A stretch of DNA of 64,000 nucleotides, from assembly GCF_002993885.1 (NCBI RefSeq), contig NZ_CM009578.1, positions 124,001-188,000 of the forward strand. Reading direction: 5' to 3'. Positions 41,331 through 50,700 of the stretch are shown here, one piece after another (positions within the stretch are counted from its first letter, which is position 1; each line of letters begins with the position of its first letter). This stretch comes from Sphingopyxis lindanitolerans (lineage in GTDB: Bacteria; Pseudomonadota; Alphaproteobacteria; Sphingomonadales; Sphingomonadaceae). The position numbers and the translations under genes were made by a program. The notes under the pieces were generated by a model. That model saw only the letters and a list, made by a program, of their open reading frames with translations. It made no database searches and was not told where the DNA came from.

Positions 41331-42457
41331 ATCAGACCTTCCTTTGCGAGGCGTTCGATCGCCTGTTCCTGAACCCGCAGGAAATGGTCGCGGTCGGGCA
41401 CCTTGATCTTGCCGCCTTCGATCAGGCTGTCGGCGGGGTGCGGCGCTGTGCCGCCATAGATGGGTGCGAACAGTTCGAGCCGCTGGCGCGCGAGGAAATT
41501 GGTCATTCCCGGCTTGCGGCGCTGCGCGCGCAGGGCGTTAAGATCGATGTCGGCAAAAGCGGTGAAGGTTTCGCCGCTATTCGATTCGGCGAGCATATTG
41601 CCCTTGTAATCGATGATCGACGAATTGCCGTCGGCCGACGCCAGCGGCATCGCCGTCGCCTCGATCCCGCCGGTGTTCGCCGAGACGACATAGGCGATAT
41701 TCTCGAACGCGCGGGCGCGCCGCGCGATCTGCTTGGGCGTTGCGAGCGGCGATCCGATCTCGGACGAGCTGTGAACGAAAATCTCCGCGCCGCGCAGCGC
41801 GTGGGCGCGCGCGATTTCGGGATAGAGGATTTCCTCCGACGCGATGGCCGCGAGGTTGCCGATCTCGGTCCGGGCAACGGGAAACACGCCGTCGATCCCA
41901 TAGATGTCGAGATATTTGGACCAGACGTCGTGCGGCGTCGGCGCGAACATCGAATTGAGCCGCCGGTAGCGCAGCACGACCTCGCCGTTCGGCGCCACGA
42001 CGAAACTGGTCTGGAAATAGAGGCCGGGGAAATTCGGATCGCGTTCATAGGCGTTGCCGGCGATGAACAGTTTCTGCGCCTGCGCCACCTTGCCCAGGGC
42101 GTCATATTCGGGGCCGTCGATGTCGAGCGCCGCCTTTTCGGCAAAATCGGGGATCGAGATGCGGCCAGGATAGCTGGTCAGCACATATTCGGGCAGCACG
42201 GCAAGCCGCACCGGGGTGCCGCCATATTGCTGGATGAAGATCGCGGACGAGCGGAGTTTGACTCCGATTTCCTCGATCATCGCGATCATCTGGGCACTCG
42301 CGCCCTTGCGGTCGGGCTGACGTTCGACCGAGCGTGCGGCGAGTTGCAGGGCCACGGCGGCAAAAGGCTTTGTCGCGGTCATCGCTTCAACCCTGGCCGG
42401 CCATGGCAGGCTGGCGGCGATCATCCCCGCCAGCGCATGTCTGCGATCGAGAATCAT
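41327..42457 (-). CDS. nitrilase-superfamily protein with altered catalytic triad, Tat-like signal
   Basis: A 376-residue protein of the carbon-nitrogen hydrolase fold. The Glu of the Glu-Lys-Cys triad is present (E90 in AVLPEYVLTSY), but the Lys position reads YRR (Arg166) and the Cys position, just before the ILYPE element, reads Ser207. The usual amidase or nitrilase reaction therefore cannot be assumed. The N-terminus LDRRHALAGMIAAS followed by PWPARVEA looks like a twin-arginine signal peptide, which is rare for this superfamily. It sits 14 bases after the FAD-oxidase gene. It may be a binding protein, a serine-based hydrolase or a lyase; the fold is firm, the function open. Confidence 0.82.
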   Translation of the reverse strand: MILDRRHALAGMIAASLPWPARVEAMTATKPFAAVALQLAARSVERQPDRKGASAQMIAMIEEIGVKLRSSAIFIQQYGGTPVRLAVLPEYVLTSYPGRISIPDFAEKAALDIDGPEYDALGKVAQAQKLFIAGNAYERDPNFPGLYFQTSFVVAPNGEVVLRYRRLNSMFAPTPHDVWSKYLDIYGIDGVFPVARTEIGNLAAIASEEILYPEIARAHALRGAEIFVHSSSEIGSPLATPKQIARRARAFENIAYVVSANTGGIEATAMPLASADGNSSIIDYKGNMLAESNSGETFTAFADIDLNALRAQRRKPGMTNFLARQRLELFAPIYGGTAPHPADSLIEGGKIKVPDRDHFLRVQEQAIERLAKEGLI

Positions 42458-42471
42458 CCATCATCACCCCT

Positions 42472-44031
42472 TTATAGCCCGAGGCTGCCCGGATTCATAA
42501 GATTGTCGGGATCGACCGCGCGCTTGATCGCGCGCAGCAGGCCCCACGCCGCGTCGTCGCTCGCCGCGGCGAGTGGGTAGGCGCGCGCGACTTGCAAATG
42601 CGCGGCATCGAGGTCGCGGAAAATGCCGATGATGTCGCTGCGCAGCCGGGCGACGAGCGCGTGCGCCTCCGGATTTGGCGGGAAACGGCCCAGCTTTGCC
42701 AGATGATCGGGCTCGATCGAGCGGCAATGGATCGGCTCCAGCGCGTCGGGCCAGAAAAAGACCGGCTCGATCAGGCAGGTCTGGCGGCTGACCGCGGCGA
42801 GCATCGCCCCCGCCGCGATCCCCTGCGCCTCCATCGCGGCGCGCTCGTCCGCGAACAGCGCCTGAATGCGGTTCCAGCCCTCGACCAGCCGACTGTGCGG
42901 CAGCAGCCCGTGGACCGGAACCCAGCGCTCGCCGCCCGGCCCGACCATCGAATTGACCGGCGGAAAGGGGTTGGCACGCAGGATCTTGGGGATCGTATTT
43001 TCGATCGGCTTCCCGCCGTGCCGGACCGCGATCGCCTCGATCGCCATCATATCGGCGTCGACCGCGCTCTGGTGGCGCCCTTCTGCGATCAGGTGGAGCG
43101 AGAAGGGGACATCGTCGAGGAAAGCGCGCCCCGCCGCGACAACCTTGGCGCCTTCCTTCAGCGCCTTCAGCACCGATCCTTGCGCCTTCATCATGTTGAC
43201 GAGCGATTTGGCGTCCTTGGTCAGGCTGTCGCGCTTCACCCGCTGCGCCTGAAGATAGGGATCGAAACCGAAATTTTCGGACGCGAGGCCTTCGCGCGCG
43301 ATTTCGCTCATCGCTCCGAAATAGGCGGCGGCGTCGGGAAAGGCGAACGAGCCATAAGCAAAGGCGGCGCCGTCGCGGACCAGCTTGAGCGTGATCGTCG
43401 CCTTCACCCCCAGCGCGCCGCAATCGGCGGCGAACAGCCCGGTGATGTCGGGGCCGAAGGGACGGAAGAAATCGCCGCCGGTCGACAGGATGCGGCCATC
43501 GGCGAGCACGACCTCGAAGCATAGCGCGGCGTCGACGACGGTGCCGCCCGCCGCGCCCCAAAAGACGCCATTCTGGCTCATTCCGCCGCCGACCGTGGCC
43601 CGGATGCCCGACAGGGTGCCCCAGGCGAGCGTGCGCAGCCGCCGGGGCTTCAGCGCCTGATGCAATTGCGCCCAGGTGCAGCCCGCCTCGACCGTGACCG
43701 TCATATCCTCTTCGTTGATGTCGAGAATGCGGTTCATCGCGCCGGTGTCGATCAACAGCGCGCCGGGCTGGTCCGCCAGATAGCCGCCGGTATAGCTCAT
43801 CCCGCCGCCGCGCGGGACGACGGCGATGCCCTGCGCGGTGGCCGCGGCGATGCCGCGGGCGAGCATGGCCTTGTCGGTCGGCCGGAACACCGCAAGCGCC
43901 AGCGCGCCATCGCTGAACACGTCCTGCGAATAATAGCGCAGTTCGTCGGCATCGCGGACCAGGGCATCGGGACCGACCGCCGCGGTCAATGCCGCGAAAA
44001 CATCGCTCCTGGCCTCGATCGTCGTCGCCAT
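42472..44031 (-). CDS. FAD-binding oxidoreductase, VAO/PCMH type (FAD-linked oxidase)
   Basis: A 519-residue flavoprotein. The FAD-binding PCMH domain has VPRGGGMSYTGGYLA (about residues 70-84) and TVEAGCTWAQLHQAL; the C-terminal half is a FAD-linked oxidase domain ending in DPDNLMNPGSLGL. Relatives include glycolate/D-lactate dehydrogenases and vanillyl-alcohol or cresol-type oxidases. ATG 44031 (MATTIEARSD) starts one base after the MFS stop. It probably oxidises an alcohol, phenol or 2-hydroxy acid in the pathway. There is no export signal, so it acts in the cytoplasm. Whether it uses oxygen or a carrier is not visible. Confidence 0.87.
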   Translation of the reverse strand: MATTIEARSDVFAALTAAVGPDALVRDADELRYYSQDVFSDGALALAVFRPTDKAMLARGIAAATAQGIAVVPRGGGMSYTGGYLADQPGALLIDTGAMNRILDINEEDMTVTVEAGCTWAQLHQALKPRRLRTLAWGTLSGIRATVGGGMSQNGVFWGAAGGTVVDAALCFEVVLADGRILSTGGDFFRPFGPDITGLFAADCGALGVKATITLKLVRDGAAFAYGSFAFPDAAAYFGAMSEIAREGLASENFGFDPYLQAQRVKRDSLTKDAKSLVNMMKAQGSVLKALKEGAKVVAAGRAFLDDVPFSLHLIAEGRHQSAVDADMMAIEAIAVRHGGKPIENTIPKILRANPFPPVNSMVGPGGERWVPVHGLLPHSRLVEGWNRIQALFADERAAMEAQGIAAGAMLAAVSRQTCLIEPVFFWPDALEPIHCRSIEPDHLAKLGRFPPNPEAHALVARLRSDIIGIFRDLDAAHLQVARAYPLAAASDDAAWGLLRAIKRAVDPDNLMNPGSLGL

Positions 44032-44032
44032 G

Positions 44033-45292
44033 TCAGCTTGCCTCATTCGCGGCGGGATAGCGGCCCAGCGTGAGGAGCAGCGAGCCACCGATCACGAACA
44101 TCACCATCGCGGCGGCCAGCATCGGGTCATAATTGCCGCTCCGGTCGCGGACGATGCCGTAAAGGATGGGCGAGATCGCCGAGCCGATGGCGAAGGGCAT
44201 GTAGAGCACGCCATAGATGCGGCCATAATGCACCATGCCGAAATATTTGGCGGCGAGATAGGCGATGACGTCGGATTCGGCCCCGGCGGCGAAGCCGAGC
44301 AGGAAGCCGCCGACGATGACGTGCCACAAGGCGGCGTCGGTGCCCATCAGCACCCAGCAGGCAATGGCGGGGAGCAGCAAGGCCGGAAAGGCGACGCCGG
44401 GCGCCCAGAAACGATCGAAGAGATAGCCGATGAGCAGGCGTCCGGTCAGGATGCCGATCGCCACCACGCCGAGCACGCTGGCCGCCACTTCCACCGAAAA
44501 GCCATGCAGGCCGACGATCTGTGCGATGTGGATATGCGCGCCGCCATAGGCGAGGGCGATGAGCAGGATCGACGCCAGCAAGACCCAGAAGCGATAGCCG
44601 CGCGCCGCCTCGCCCAGCGTCAGGCCGAAAACGGTGCCGCTCGCATCGGAGACCCCGGCGGGACGCTCGTCGGGTCGTGGTTCGCGGAACCAGGCGAACG
44701 CCAGCGGCAGGGCGACGAGGAGCGGCAGCAGCGCCACCACCGGAAAGGCGAGGCGCCAGCCGCCGGCCGAAATCGCGGCCTGCGCGATTTGCGGCACGAC
44801 CATCGCCGCAAGGCTCGTGCCGAGCAGCATGATGCCGAGCGCAAGGCCGCGATGGCGGTTGAACCACATGCTGATCGCCCGGCTCCATGTCACCGGCGTC
44901 GATCCGATGCCGATGGCGCCGAGAACCGCCCAGAACAACAGGTAGCCGGTCTTGGACGCCGGGAGGAAATAGAAGGATGCGAAGATGATGGCGAACAGCA
45001 ACAGCGACCACAGCACGACCGGGCGGACCCCGTGACGGTCGGCGAGGCCGCCGTAAAAGGGCGCGAACAGTGCGGCGATGATGCCGAAAACGGTCACGCC
45101 GGCGCTCGTCGATGCGAAATCCCAGCCGAATTCGCTACTGATCGGCCCGAGGACGAGCGGCAGCACATTGAACGGCAGCGGCGAGGCGCCGCAGGCGACG
45201 CCGATCAGCGCCGCCGCCAGCGGCTTGGCGCCCAGTTTGAATTCGGAGCGCGGCACGCTTGTGCCGCCTGCGGCGTGGGCCGTCAAAACCAT
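44033..45292 (-). CDS. MFS transporter (OFA/monocarboxylate-type)
   Basis: A 419-residue inner-membrane protein with about 12 hydrophobic segments. The loop GGLADRHGVRPVVLW between segments 2 and 3 and the N-terminal ASPLPFNVLPLVLGPISSEF fit oxalate-formate or monocarboxylate-type facilitators. Only one base separates it from the serine-hydrolase gene upstream and one from the FAD-oxidase downstream, so it is part of the receptor-led operon. It is probably the inner-membrane importer of the acid that the TonB receptor delivers to the periplasm. Confidence 0.87.
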   Translation of the reverse strand: MVLTAHAAGGTSVPRSEFKLGAKPLAAALIGVACGASPLPFNVLPLVLGPISSEFGWDFASTSAGVTVFGIIAALFAPFYGGLADRHGVRPVVLWSLLLFAIIFASFYFLPASKTGYLLFWAVLGAIGIGSTPVTWSRAISMWFNRHRGLALGIMLLGTSLAAMVVPQIAQAAISAGGWRLAFPVVALLPLLVALPLAFAWFREPRPDERPAGVSDASGTVFGLTLGEAARGYRFWVLLASILLIALAYGGAHIHIAQIVGLHGFSVEVAASVLGVVAIGILTGRLLIGYLFDRFWAPGVAFPALLLPAIACWVLMGTDAALWHVIVGGFLLGFAAGAESDVIAYLAAKYFGMVHYGRIYGVLYMPFAIGSAISPILYGIVRDRSGNYDPMLAAAMVMFVIGGSLLLTLGRYPAANEAS

Positions 45293-45293
45293 C

Positions 45294-46487
45294 TTATTTC
45301 ATCCCGCGGATCAATATATTGGGGATCAGGGCTTCGTTCCACGACGGCGGCCAGCTTTTTCCCGCGCGCATGATCACCAGCTTTTTCGAGGGGATGATCC
45401 ATACGCGCTGGAACCCATGACCGCGAAGGGCGATGATGTCCGGCGCCGCGAAGGGCTCGCTTTGCCAACTGTCGTCGGGCGCCAGATGGGACGGTCGCTC
45501 GGCTTCCACCTTCTGGTCGCCCAGCCAGATCTGATAGCCATAGCCCTTATAGGGGGCCGATGGTTTGATCATCGCGGCAATCCACGATGCCGGGACGATC
45601 TCCCGTCCCTCCCATTTGCCGTTCTGGAGGATCAACTGGCCGATCTTGGCCCAATCGCGCGGGTGCGACAGGATGCAGCAGGCCGTGATCGGATGACCCT
45701 CGGGCTTGTCGAGATAGAGGTGGGCGTCGCGCAGGCCGAGCGGGGCCCAGAGCTTGCGCGACAGATAATCGGCATAGCGTTCGCCCGTGGCCCGCTCGAC
45801 GATGAGGCCGAGCAGGTTGCTGCCGTTATTATTATAGTCGAAGGTTTGGCCCGGCGGCACCTTGGCCCGCAGGGTCAGGATCGGCGCATGGAAGTCCGAA
45901 CCGAAATGTTGCCGCGCTGCCGGATTTTCAGGGGTCAGTTCATAGCCGAAGCCCTCTTCCAATTGGGCCAGCCCGCTCGCCATGTTGAGAAGATTTTCGA
46001 TCGTTATCTTGCCGCGCGGATCGCCGCGCCATTCGGGCACATAGCGTTCGACCGGGTCGTCGACCGACCGGATCTTGCCGTCGGCGATCGCGGCGCCGAC
46101 CAGAAGCGCCAGCACGGTCTTTGACATCGATTGCGGATTGAACACACTGTCGGGGCCATTGTCCCGCCAATAATGTTCATATTCGACGGCTCCATCGCGC
46201 ATCACGATCAACGCCGTCGATCCCTGTGCCTCGGCATAGCTCGCCGCTGCGGCAAGGGCGGTGGAGGCGATGGCTTTTGTCGAGGGGGCGGCGACCGGGA
46301 TCGAAGTGTCCCCGCCGCCCGCCACGCGTTCGGTCGGATCAAACCATTCGGGCGGGGCCGTCAGAGCATCATAGCCGGCGTCGATAAAGCTGTTGAATCT
46401 CTTATCGAAAACGGGGTCCGGCGAGGTGGCCGCTATCAAAAGCGGCGCACCCACCAGCAGGAGCAACAACGACCTCGCATATCGCAT
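45294..46487 (-). CDS. exported beta-lactamase-fold serine hydrolase
   Basis: A 397-residue protein with an N-terminal signal peptide (MRYARSLLLLLVGAPLLIAA). The active-site Ser-x-x-Lys is SMSK (about residues 119-122) and the Tyr-x-Asn motif is FDYNNNG. It is expected in the periplasm or anchored there. The ATG overlaps the TonB-receptor stop by one base (TGATG). It likely hydrolyses an ester or amide of the incoming compound before inner-membrane uptake by the following MFS protein. True beta-lactamase activity is unlikely from context. Confidence 0.87.
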   Translation of the reverse strand: MRYARSLLLLLVGAPLLIAATSPDPVFDKRFNSFIDAGYDALTAPPEWFDPTERVAGGGDTSIPVAAPSTKAIASTALAAAASYAEAQGSTALIVMRDGAVEYEHYWRDNGPDSVFNPQSMSKTVLALLVGAAIADGKIRSVDDPVERYVPEWRGDPRGKITIENLLNMASGLAQLEEGFGYELTPENPAARQHFGSDFHAPILTLRAKVPPGQTFDYNNNGSNLLGLIVERATGERYADYLSRKLWAPLGLRDAHLYLDKPEGHPITACCILSHPRDWAKIGQLILQNGKWEGREIVPASWIAAMIKPSAPYKGYGYQIWLGDQKVEAERPSHLAPDDSWQSEPFAAPDIIALRGHGFQRVWIIPSKKLVIMRAGKSWPPSWNEALIPNILIRGMK

Positions 46488-48982
46488 CAGAAATTGATCC
46501 GACCGCGAATGGTCCAGGACATGGGCGGGTTCAGATAGTTGAAGTTCGCCAAGGATGTCTGGACAAAGGCCCTATTGAAGCAATTGGTGCAATTGGCCGA
46601 AATCTGCCACTTGTTGTCCGGCCCGTTGAGCGCCAGTCCGGCGTTGATCAACCAGCTCGCCTGGCTCGCCGAACCGGTAATGAAATCGCCGCTGTAGGGA
46701 TTGGCGGGGAAGGTGCCGTTCGTTCCCGTGATCGACCCGGTATAAAGCGAGTAGTTCGACGTGCTGACTTCGAAATCCGAACGGTAACTTGCGTTCACCG
46801 ACGGAACCAGCGTCATATCCGACGGCAGGGCAAAGGCATAGCTTCCGCCCAATGCAAGCGACCAGTCCGGCGTGCGCACCGGGGTGGCCAGATTGCCGTC
46901 AGGCCCGATAATACCGGCCGCGCACGACCCGGCATTGGGGCCGCCGGGAATATTGCCCGCCGCGAGCTGGGCCAGGCAATCGCGCTGCTGCGCGGCGACC
47001 GACTGGATGCCGTAAATATCGACGTCGGGCGCATTGCGATCGATGATATATTTGTCGTTCTGATACCCGAAATTCGCAAACAGGTTCAATTCCGGCGTCG
47101 GCGCGAACGTCAGTTCGCCTTCGACGCCATAGTTGCGATAATCGGCAAAATTGCGGGTGATGAAGGTGATCGAGCCATTGGGGGCGATAAAGGCCGACGG
47201 CGTCTGGAGACTGGTGACGTCGGACCAATAGCCGGTCAGGTTCACGCGCACTTTCCGGTCGAACCATTCGGACTTGATACCGCCTTCATAGCTCCAGACC
47301 TTTTCGGGGCCGAACGGCAAAAGCTGGCTGGGCGTGGTCGCGCGGGCGTTCCAGCCGCCCGATTTGAAACCGCGCGTCGCCGATGCGAAGAGCAGGATAT
47401 CTTCGGTTGGCTTGATGTTGACGGCAAAGCGCGGCGTCCAGATCTTGGTGGTCTGGCTGGTCGGGATGGCTTCCCCCGACGGCCCGAACAAATTGGCGTC
47501 GTTGAGGCAGGTCGCCTCGATCGTGCCGTCGTTGCAACTCGCCCGATTGTCGCTGACGTGGAAGGACTTGGTTTCGTCGGTATAGCGAATGCCGGCCGTC
47601 AGCGTAATGGCATCGGTGATGTTGAAATCGGCCTGCGCATATCCGGCATAAGCCGTGGTATTATTGCGGATAATATCGTCATTCAGCAGGATCGTCAGCG
47701 CCGGGGACAGCGTGAAGACACCCGCATAATCGGTCTTGTTCCGTTCATCCATATAATAGAGGCCGGTGACGAAATTGATGCGTCCGTTCAGCAATTCGCC
47801 GTTGATCTTGATTTCCTGCGTGAACTGCTGGTTCAATCCGTCGTTCAGATAGACGAACCCGCCTCTTGGATAGCCCCGGACGGGCGGCCGGGGGACGGCA
47901 AGGCTGGGTGCGCCGCGTCCATCGAAGAAGTCGAGCGCATATTGCTGCACCTGATTCACATATCCGGTGATGAGGTTGAGCGAGATATCCGACGACAGAT
48001 CAATCTCCAGATTCGAGGTGATCAGATCGGTTCCCGTGCGATTGCCCTGAAGATAATTGGCCTTGCGGCCAGCGACCTGAACCGGCGCATAGGGCGACGT
48101 CGCCGCCGACCCGCCCGCGGGCAGCCCCGTCGTGATGAAGCGCCCCTTGCAGTCGCTGAGGTCTCCCGGGTTGCAGTCATAGTTCATGATGTTTTCGCCA
48201 TTGGCGGCGATATGGGCATAGGAACCGGTCCAGCGCGCCCACGGGGCCATCTCGCCCTTGACGCCAAGGCGGATGCCCCAGCCGTCATCGTCGTTCAAAC
48301 GGTCGCCGGTCGTGACATTTCTCGCATAGCCATCGTCATTCTGATAATAGCCGCTGAGCTTGATCGCGAAGGTATCGGCCAGCGAAATATCCTTCGACCC
48401 GCGGGCCAGCCGCTTGTTGAACCGGCCATAGCCGATTTCGGCATAGCCGCTGCCGTCATGACCAGGATCGCGCATGATGACGTTGATGGCGCCGCCGGTT
48501 GTGTTGCGACCGAATAATGTTCCCTGCGGCCCGCGCAGAACCTCGACGCGCTCGACATCGAACAGGCTGAGATTATTGGCATTCTGCCGCGAAAGATAAA
48601 TATCGTCGACATAGGTTCCAACCGGCGGGTCGAACGTGGCGATGGTTTCGGTATTGCCGAGCCCGCGCAGATAATAGGCGTTCGCCGAGCCAATCCCCGT
48701 ATTGTTCATCGAGACGAGGTTCGGAACGAACTGGCCAAGCTCCAATGTGTTGGAAATGCCCTGTTCGCGCAGCTGGTCGGACGAGAAAGCGGAAATTGCG
48801 ATCGGGACATCCTGCACGCTTTCCGCCCGGCGCTGGGCGGTAACGATGATGTCCTGGATACCGCTCGCCTTCTCATCGTCGGCGGAGGCCTGTTGTTCGT
48901 CGGGGGCGGTTTGTGCGTGAAGCGGCGCGGCGGACAGGCCGGCGGACAGCAGGGCGGTGGTAGCCAAAAGCAACTGTTTCAT
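46487..48982 (-). CDS. TonB-dependent outer-membrane receptor
   Basis: An 831-residue receptor. ATG 48982 follows GGGAGA and gives a standard signal peptide (MKQLLLATTALLSAGLSA, cleavage after LHAQ); an in-frame extension to 49054 covers the operator and is rejected. The plug begins at DIIVTAQRRAESVQDVPIA and contains LRGPQGTLFGRNTTGGAI; the barrel ends in RGRINF with a terminal Phe. First gene of an eight-gene leftward operon (receptor, hydrolase, MFS, FAD oxidase, nitrilase-like, methyltransferase, two hypotheticals). The GntR-type palindrome is 54 bases upstream, with TTGACA on this strand at 49073-49068. Probably takes up the inducing compound. Confidence 0.93.
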   Translation of the reverse strand: MKQLLLATTALLSAGLSAAPLHAQTAPDEQQASADDEKASGIQDIIVTAQRRAESVQDVPIAISAFSSDQLREQGISNTLELGQFVPNLVSMNNTGIGSANAYYLRGLGNTETIATFDPPVGTYVDDIYLSRQNANNLSLFDVERVEVLRGPQGTLFGRNTTGGAINVIMRDPGHDGSGYAEIGYGRFNKRLARGSKDISLADTFAIKLSGYYQNDDGYARNVTTGDRLNDDDGWGIRLGVKGEMAPWARWTGSYAHIAANGENIMNYDCNPGDLSDCKGRFITTGLPAGGSAATSPYAPVQVAGRKANYLQGNRTGTDLITSNLEIDLSSDISLNLITGYVNQVQQYALDFFDGRGAPSLAVPRPPVRGYPRGGFVYLNDGLNQQFTQEIKINGELLNGRINFVTGLYYMDERNKTDYAGVFTLSPALTILLNDDIIRNNTTAYAGYAQADFNITDAITLTAGIRYTDETKSFHVSDNRASCNDGTIEATCLNDANLFGPSGEAIPTSQTTKIWTPRFAVNIKPTEDILLFASATRGFKSGGWNARATTPSQLLPFGPEKVWSYEGGIKSEWFDRKVRVNLTGYWSDVTSLQTPSAFIAPNGSITFITRNFADYRNYGVEGELTFAPTPELNLFANFGYQNDKYIIDRNAPDVDIYGIQSVAAQQRDCLAQLAAGNIPGGPNAGSCAAGIIGPDGNLATPVRTPDWSLALGGSYAFALPSDMTLVPSVNASYRSDFEVSTSNYSLYTGSITGTNGTFPANPYSGDFITGSASQASWLINAGLALNGPDNKWQISANCTNCFNRAFVQTSLANFNYLNPPMSWTIRGRINF

Positions 48983-49035
48983 GTCGTTCTCCCTCGTTCC
49001 GATCACGGCGATCATTGCGTGTCGCCTCTTGTGAT

Positions 49036-49047
49036 TTGTCCGGACAA
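49036..49047. promoter_or_regulatory. candidate GntR operator, site 2
   Basis: A perfect TTGTCCGGACAA lies between the divergent TonB-receptor operon and the membrane-protein gene. A TTGACA box on the minus strand at 49073-49068 places it near the expected -10 region of the receptor promoter, a repressor-like position. Confidence 0.75.
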
Positions 49048-49104
49048 CTTTCATGTTGAAGAAAGGCTGTCAAGCCGCAATGGCAGGGAATGGGAGAGAT
49101 GATG

Positions 49105-49785
49105 ATGTCGCTGAACGATCTGGCCTATCCGATGATGGTCTATTTCCATTTGATATTGTTCGTTATTTGGCTCGGCGGCGATATCGGCGTATTCTTGGCC
49201 GGTCAGCAGTTTCGCAAGCGGACTCGCTATTCGCTCGATCAGCGACTCGCGCTCCTGCGGCTCTTGGTCGGCATCGATATGTTCCCGCGTTCGGCCTGGG
49301 CGCTGATGGTGCCGTCCTCGTTGACGCTGCTGGTCCTGGGTGGATTCTGGGCGCTGCCGCTCGCCGCGCTGGCGGCCGCCTGGGCGACGGGTTTCGTCTG
49401 GCTCTGGCTCATCTGGGACGCGCATCATCACGATATGACGCCCCGCGCGGTGCGCAACCGGCGGATCGAAAGCTGGCTCAAATATGCGATTGCCGTCGGC
49501 TATCTGGCGCTGGGCACGGTCTCGCTCACCAGCGGCGCGCCGCTGGCGCCGCCCTGGCTGGCGGCAAAAGCCTTGCTGTTCGGCCTGATCTTTGTCGCCG
49601 CCATCCTGATCGACGTCTGTTTCAAACCCGTCGGACCGCAATTGGCGCGTCTGATCGAGCAGGGATCGAGCGACGCGACCGAGGGGCCGTTGCTCCGCAC
49701 GATGGACCGCACGCGGATATGGGTTTTCGTCGTTTATGCGCTGTTGATCGCCGTTTCCTTTATCGGAGCGGTCAAGCCCTTCTGA
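49105..49785 (+). CDS. integral membrane protein of unknown function
   Basis: A 226-residue protein with about five to six hydrophobic segments, beginning MSLNDLAYPMMVYFHLILFV. I prefer the third of three successive ATGs (49105), six bases from GGGAGAG; starts at 49090, 49099 or 49102 are possible. A His in the first membrane segment and the loop WDAHHHDM could bind heme or a metal, as in CopD- or DUF2269-like proteins, but I do not recognise the family with confidence. It shares the operator at 49036 with the TonB operon and precedes the CitE-led operon. It may take part in uptake or electron transfer. Confidence 0.75.
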   Translation: MSLNDLAYPMMVYFHLILFVIWLGGDIGVFLAGQQFRKRTRYSLDQRLALLRLLVGIDMFPRSAWALMVPSSLTLLVLGGFWALPLAALAAAWATGFVWLWLIWDAHHHDMTPRAVRNRRIESWLKYAIAVGYLALGTVSLTSGAPLAPPWLAAKALLFGLIFVAAILIDVCFKPVGPQLARLIEQGSSDATEGPLLRTMDRTRIWVFVVYALLIAVSFIGAVKPF

Positions 49786-49813
49786 TGAAATTCGCCCTTT
49801 CCGACATTTGCGC

Positions 49814-49842
49814 TTGACTTATAAGTTGTCCGGACAAATTCT
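49814..49842 (+). promoter_or_regulatory. candidate promoter of the CoA-lyase operon
   Basis: TTGACT (49814-49819), a 17-base spacer and AATTCT (49837-49842). The operator at 49826-49837 fills the spacer, the classic placement for a repressor. The -10 match is weak. Confidence 0.4.
49826..49837. promoter_or_regulatory. candidate GntR operator, site 3
   Basis: A third perfect TTGTCCGGACAA, 33 bases before the GTG start of the CitE-like gene. It is identical over all 12 bases to the cores at 36981 and 49036. Confidence 0.75.
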
Positions 49843-49869
49843 TAAAGCCGCAATCAGGGAGATTCATTC

Positions 49870-50700
49870 GTGACCACGGCCAATGGCCTTTCGTCGATGC
49901 TGTTCGTGCCGGGTTCGAAGCCCGAGCGATTCGAAAAGGCGCTGGCGAGCGGCGCCGATGCCGTGTGCATCGATCTGGAGGATTCGGTTCCCGAGGCGGG
50001 CAAGGTCGGCGCGCGTACGGCGGCGATCGCAGCGCTGGCCGGCGGCGACCGGCGCCTGGCCATGCGCATCAACGGCCTGGCGACCCGCGCCGGGCTGGAA
50101 GACCTGCTCGCGCTCGACGATGCGGCGACGCTGCCCGCCCTGCTGTTCGTTCCGATGGTCGAAAGCGACGCGCAACCGGCGCTCGTTCGCGCGGTGCTGG
50201 GCGACCGCGCCCCCGGCATCGTCCCGTTGATCGAGACGGTGAAGGGGTTGCGCGCGGCGCCGGACATCGCGGCGGCGCCGGGCGTGGCCGCGATGATGTT
50301 CGGCGGCGGCGACCTGTCGGCGGACCTTGGGGTGATGCTGGCGTGGGAGCCGCTGCGCACCGCGCGCGGACTGTTCGTCATGGCCTGTGCGGGCGGCGGC
50401 ATTCCGGCGATCGATGTGCCTTTCCTTGCCCTCGACGATGCCGACGGACTGCGCGCCGAGGCCGAGGCCGCGAAAGCGATGGGCTTTACCGGCAAGGCGG
50501 CGATCCATCCGGCACAGGTCGCCGCGATCAATGCCGCGTTCCGCCCGACGGCGGACGAGATCGCCGAAGCCGAAGAGGCGCAACGGGTTTTCGACGCGGC
50601 CGGCGGGGCCGCGGTTCGTTTCAATGGTCGCATGCTCGAAACACCGATCATGCGACGCTATCAAAGGATATTGGCAATGCGGAGTATGCAAGATGCGTGA
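49870..50700 (+). CDS. HpcH/HpaI-CitE family CoA lyase
   Basis: A 276-residue lyase of the citrate-lyase beta / malyl-CoA lyase type. Family motifs are LFVPGSKPERF, DLEDSVPEAGK, the metal-binding Glu of PLIETVKGL and Asp of FGGGDLSADLG, and GKAAIHPAQV near the end. GTG 49870 follows GGGAGA. Such enzymes split or form 3-hydroxy dicarboxylyl-CoAs such as malyl-, citramalyl- or methylmalyl-CoA. Followed by a MaoC hydratase, an acyl-CoA dehydrogenase and two CoA-transferases, it would perform the final carbon-carbon cleavage. The exact substrate is inferred from the module, not proved. Confidence 0.87.
   Translation: MTTANGLSSMLFVPGSKPERFEKALASGADAVCIDLEDSVPEAGKVGARTAAIAALAGGDRRLAMRINGLATRAGLEDLLALDDAATLPALLFVPMVESDAQPALVRAVLGDRAPGIVPLIETVKGLRAAPDIAAAPGVAAMMFGGGDLSADLGVMLAWEPLRTARGLFVMACAGGGIPAIDVPFLALDDADGLRAEAEAAKAMGFTGKAAIHPAQVAAINAAFRPTADEIAEAEEAQRVFDAAGGAAVRFNGRMLETPIMRRYQRILAMRSMQDA

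Noticed and set aside
44030..45373. A 447-codon plus-strand frame
   Set aside because: It is antisense to the MFS gene at 44033-45292; the product is His/Arg/Gln-rich and unlike any known protein.
47558..48517. A 319-codon plus-strand frame inside the TonB-receptor gene
   Set aside because: Antisense to a receptor with clear plug and barrel; no supporting evidence.
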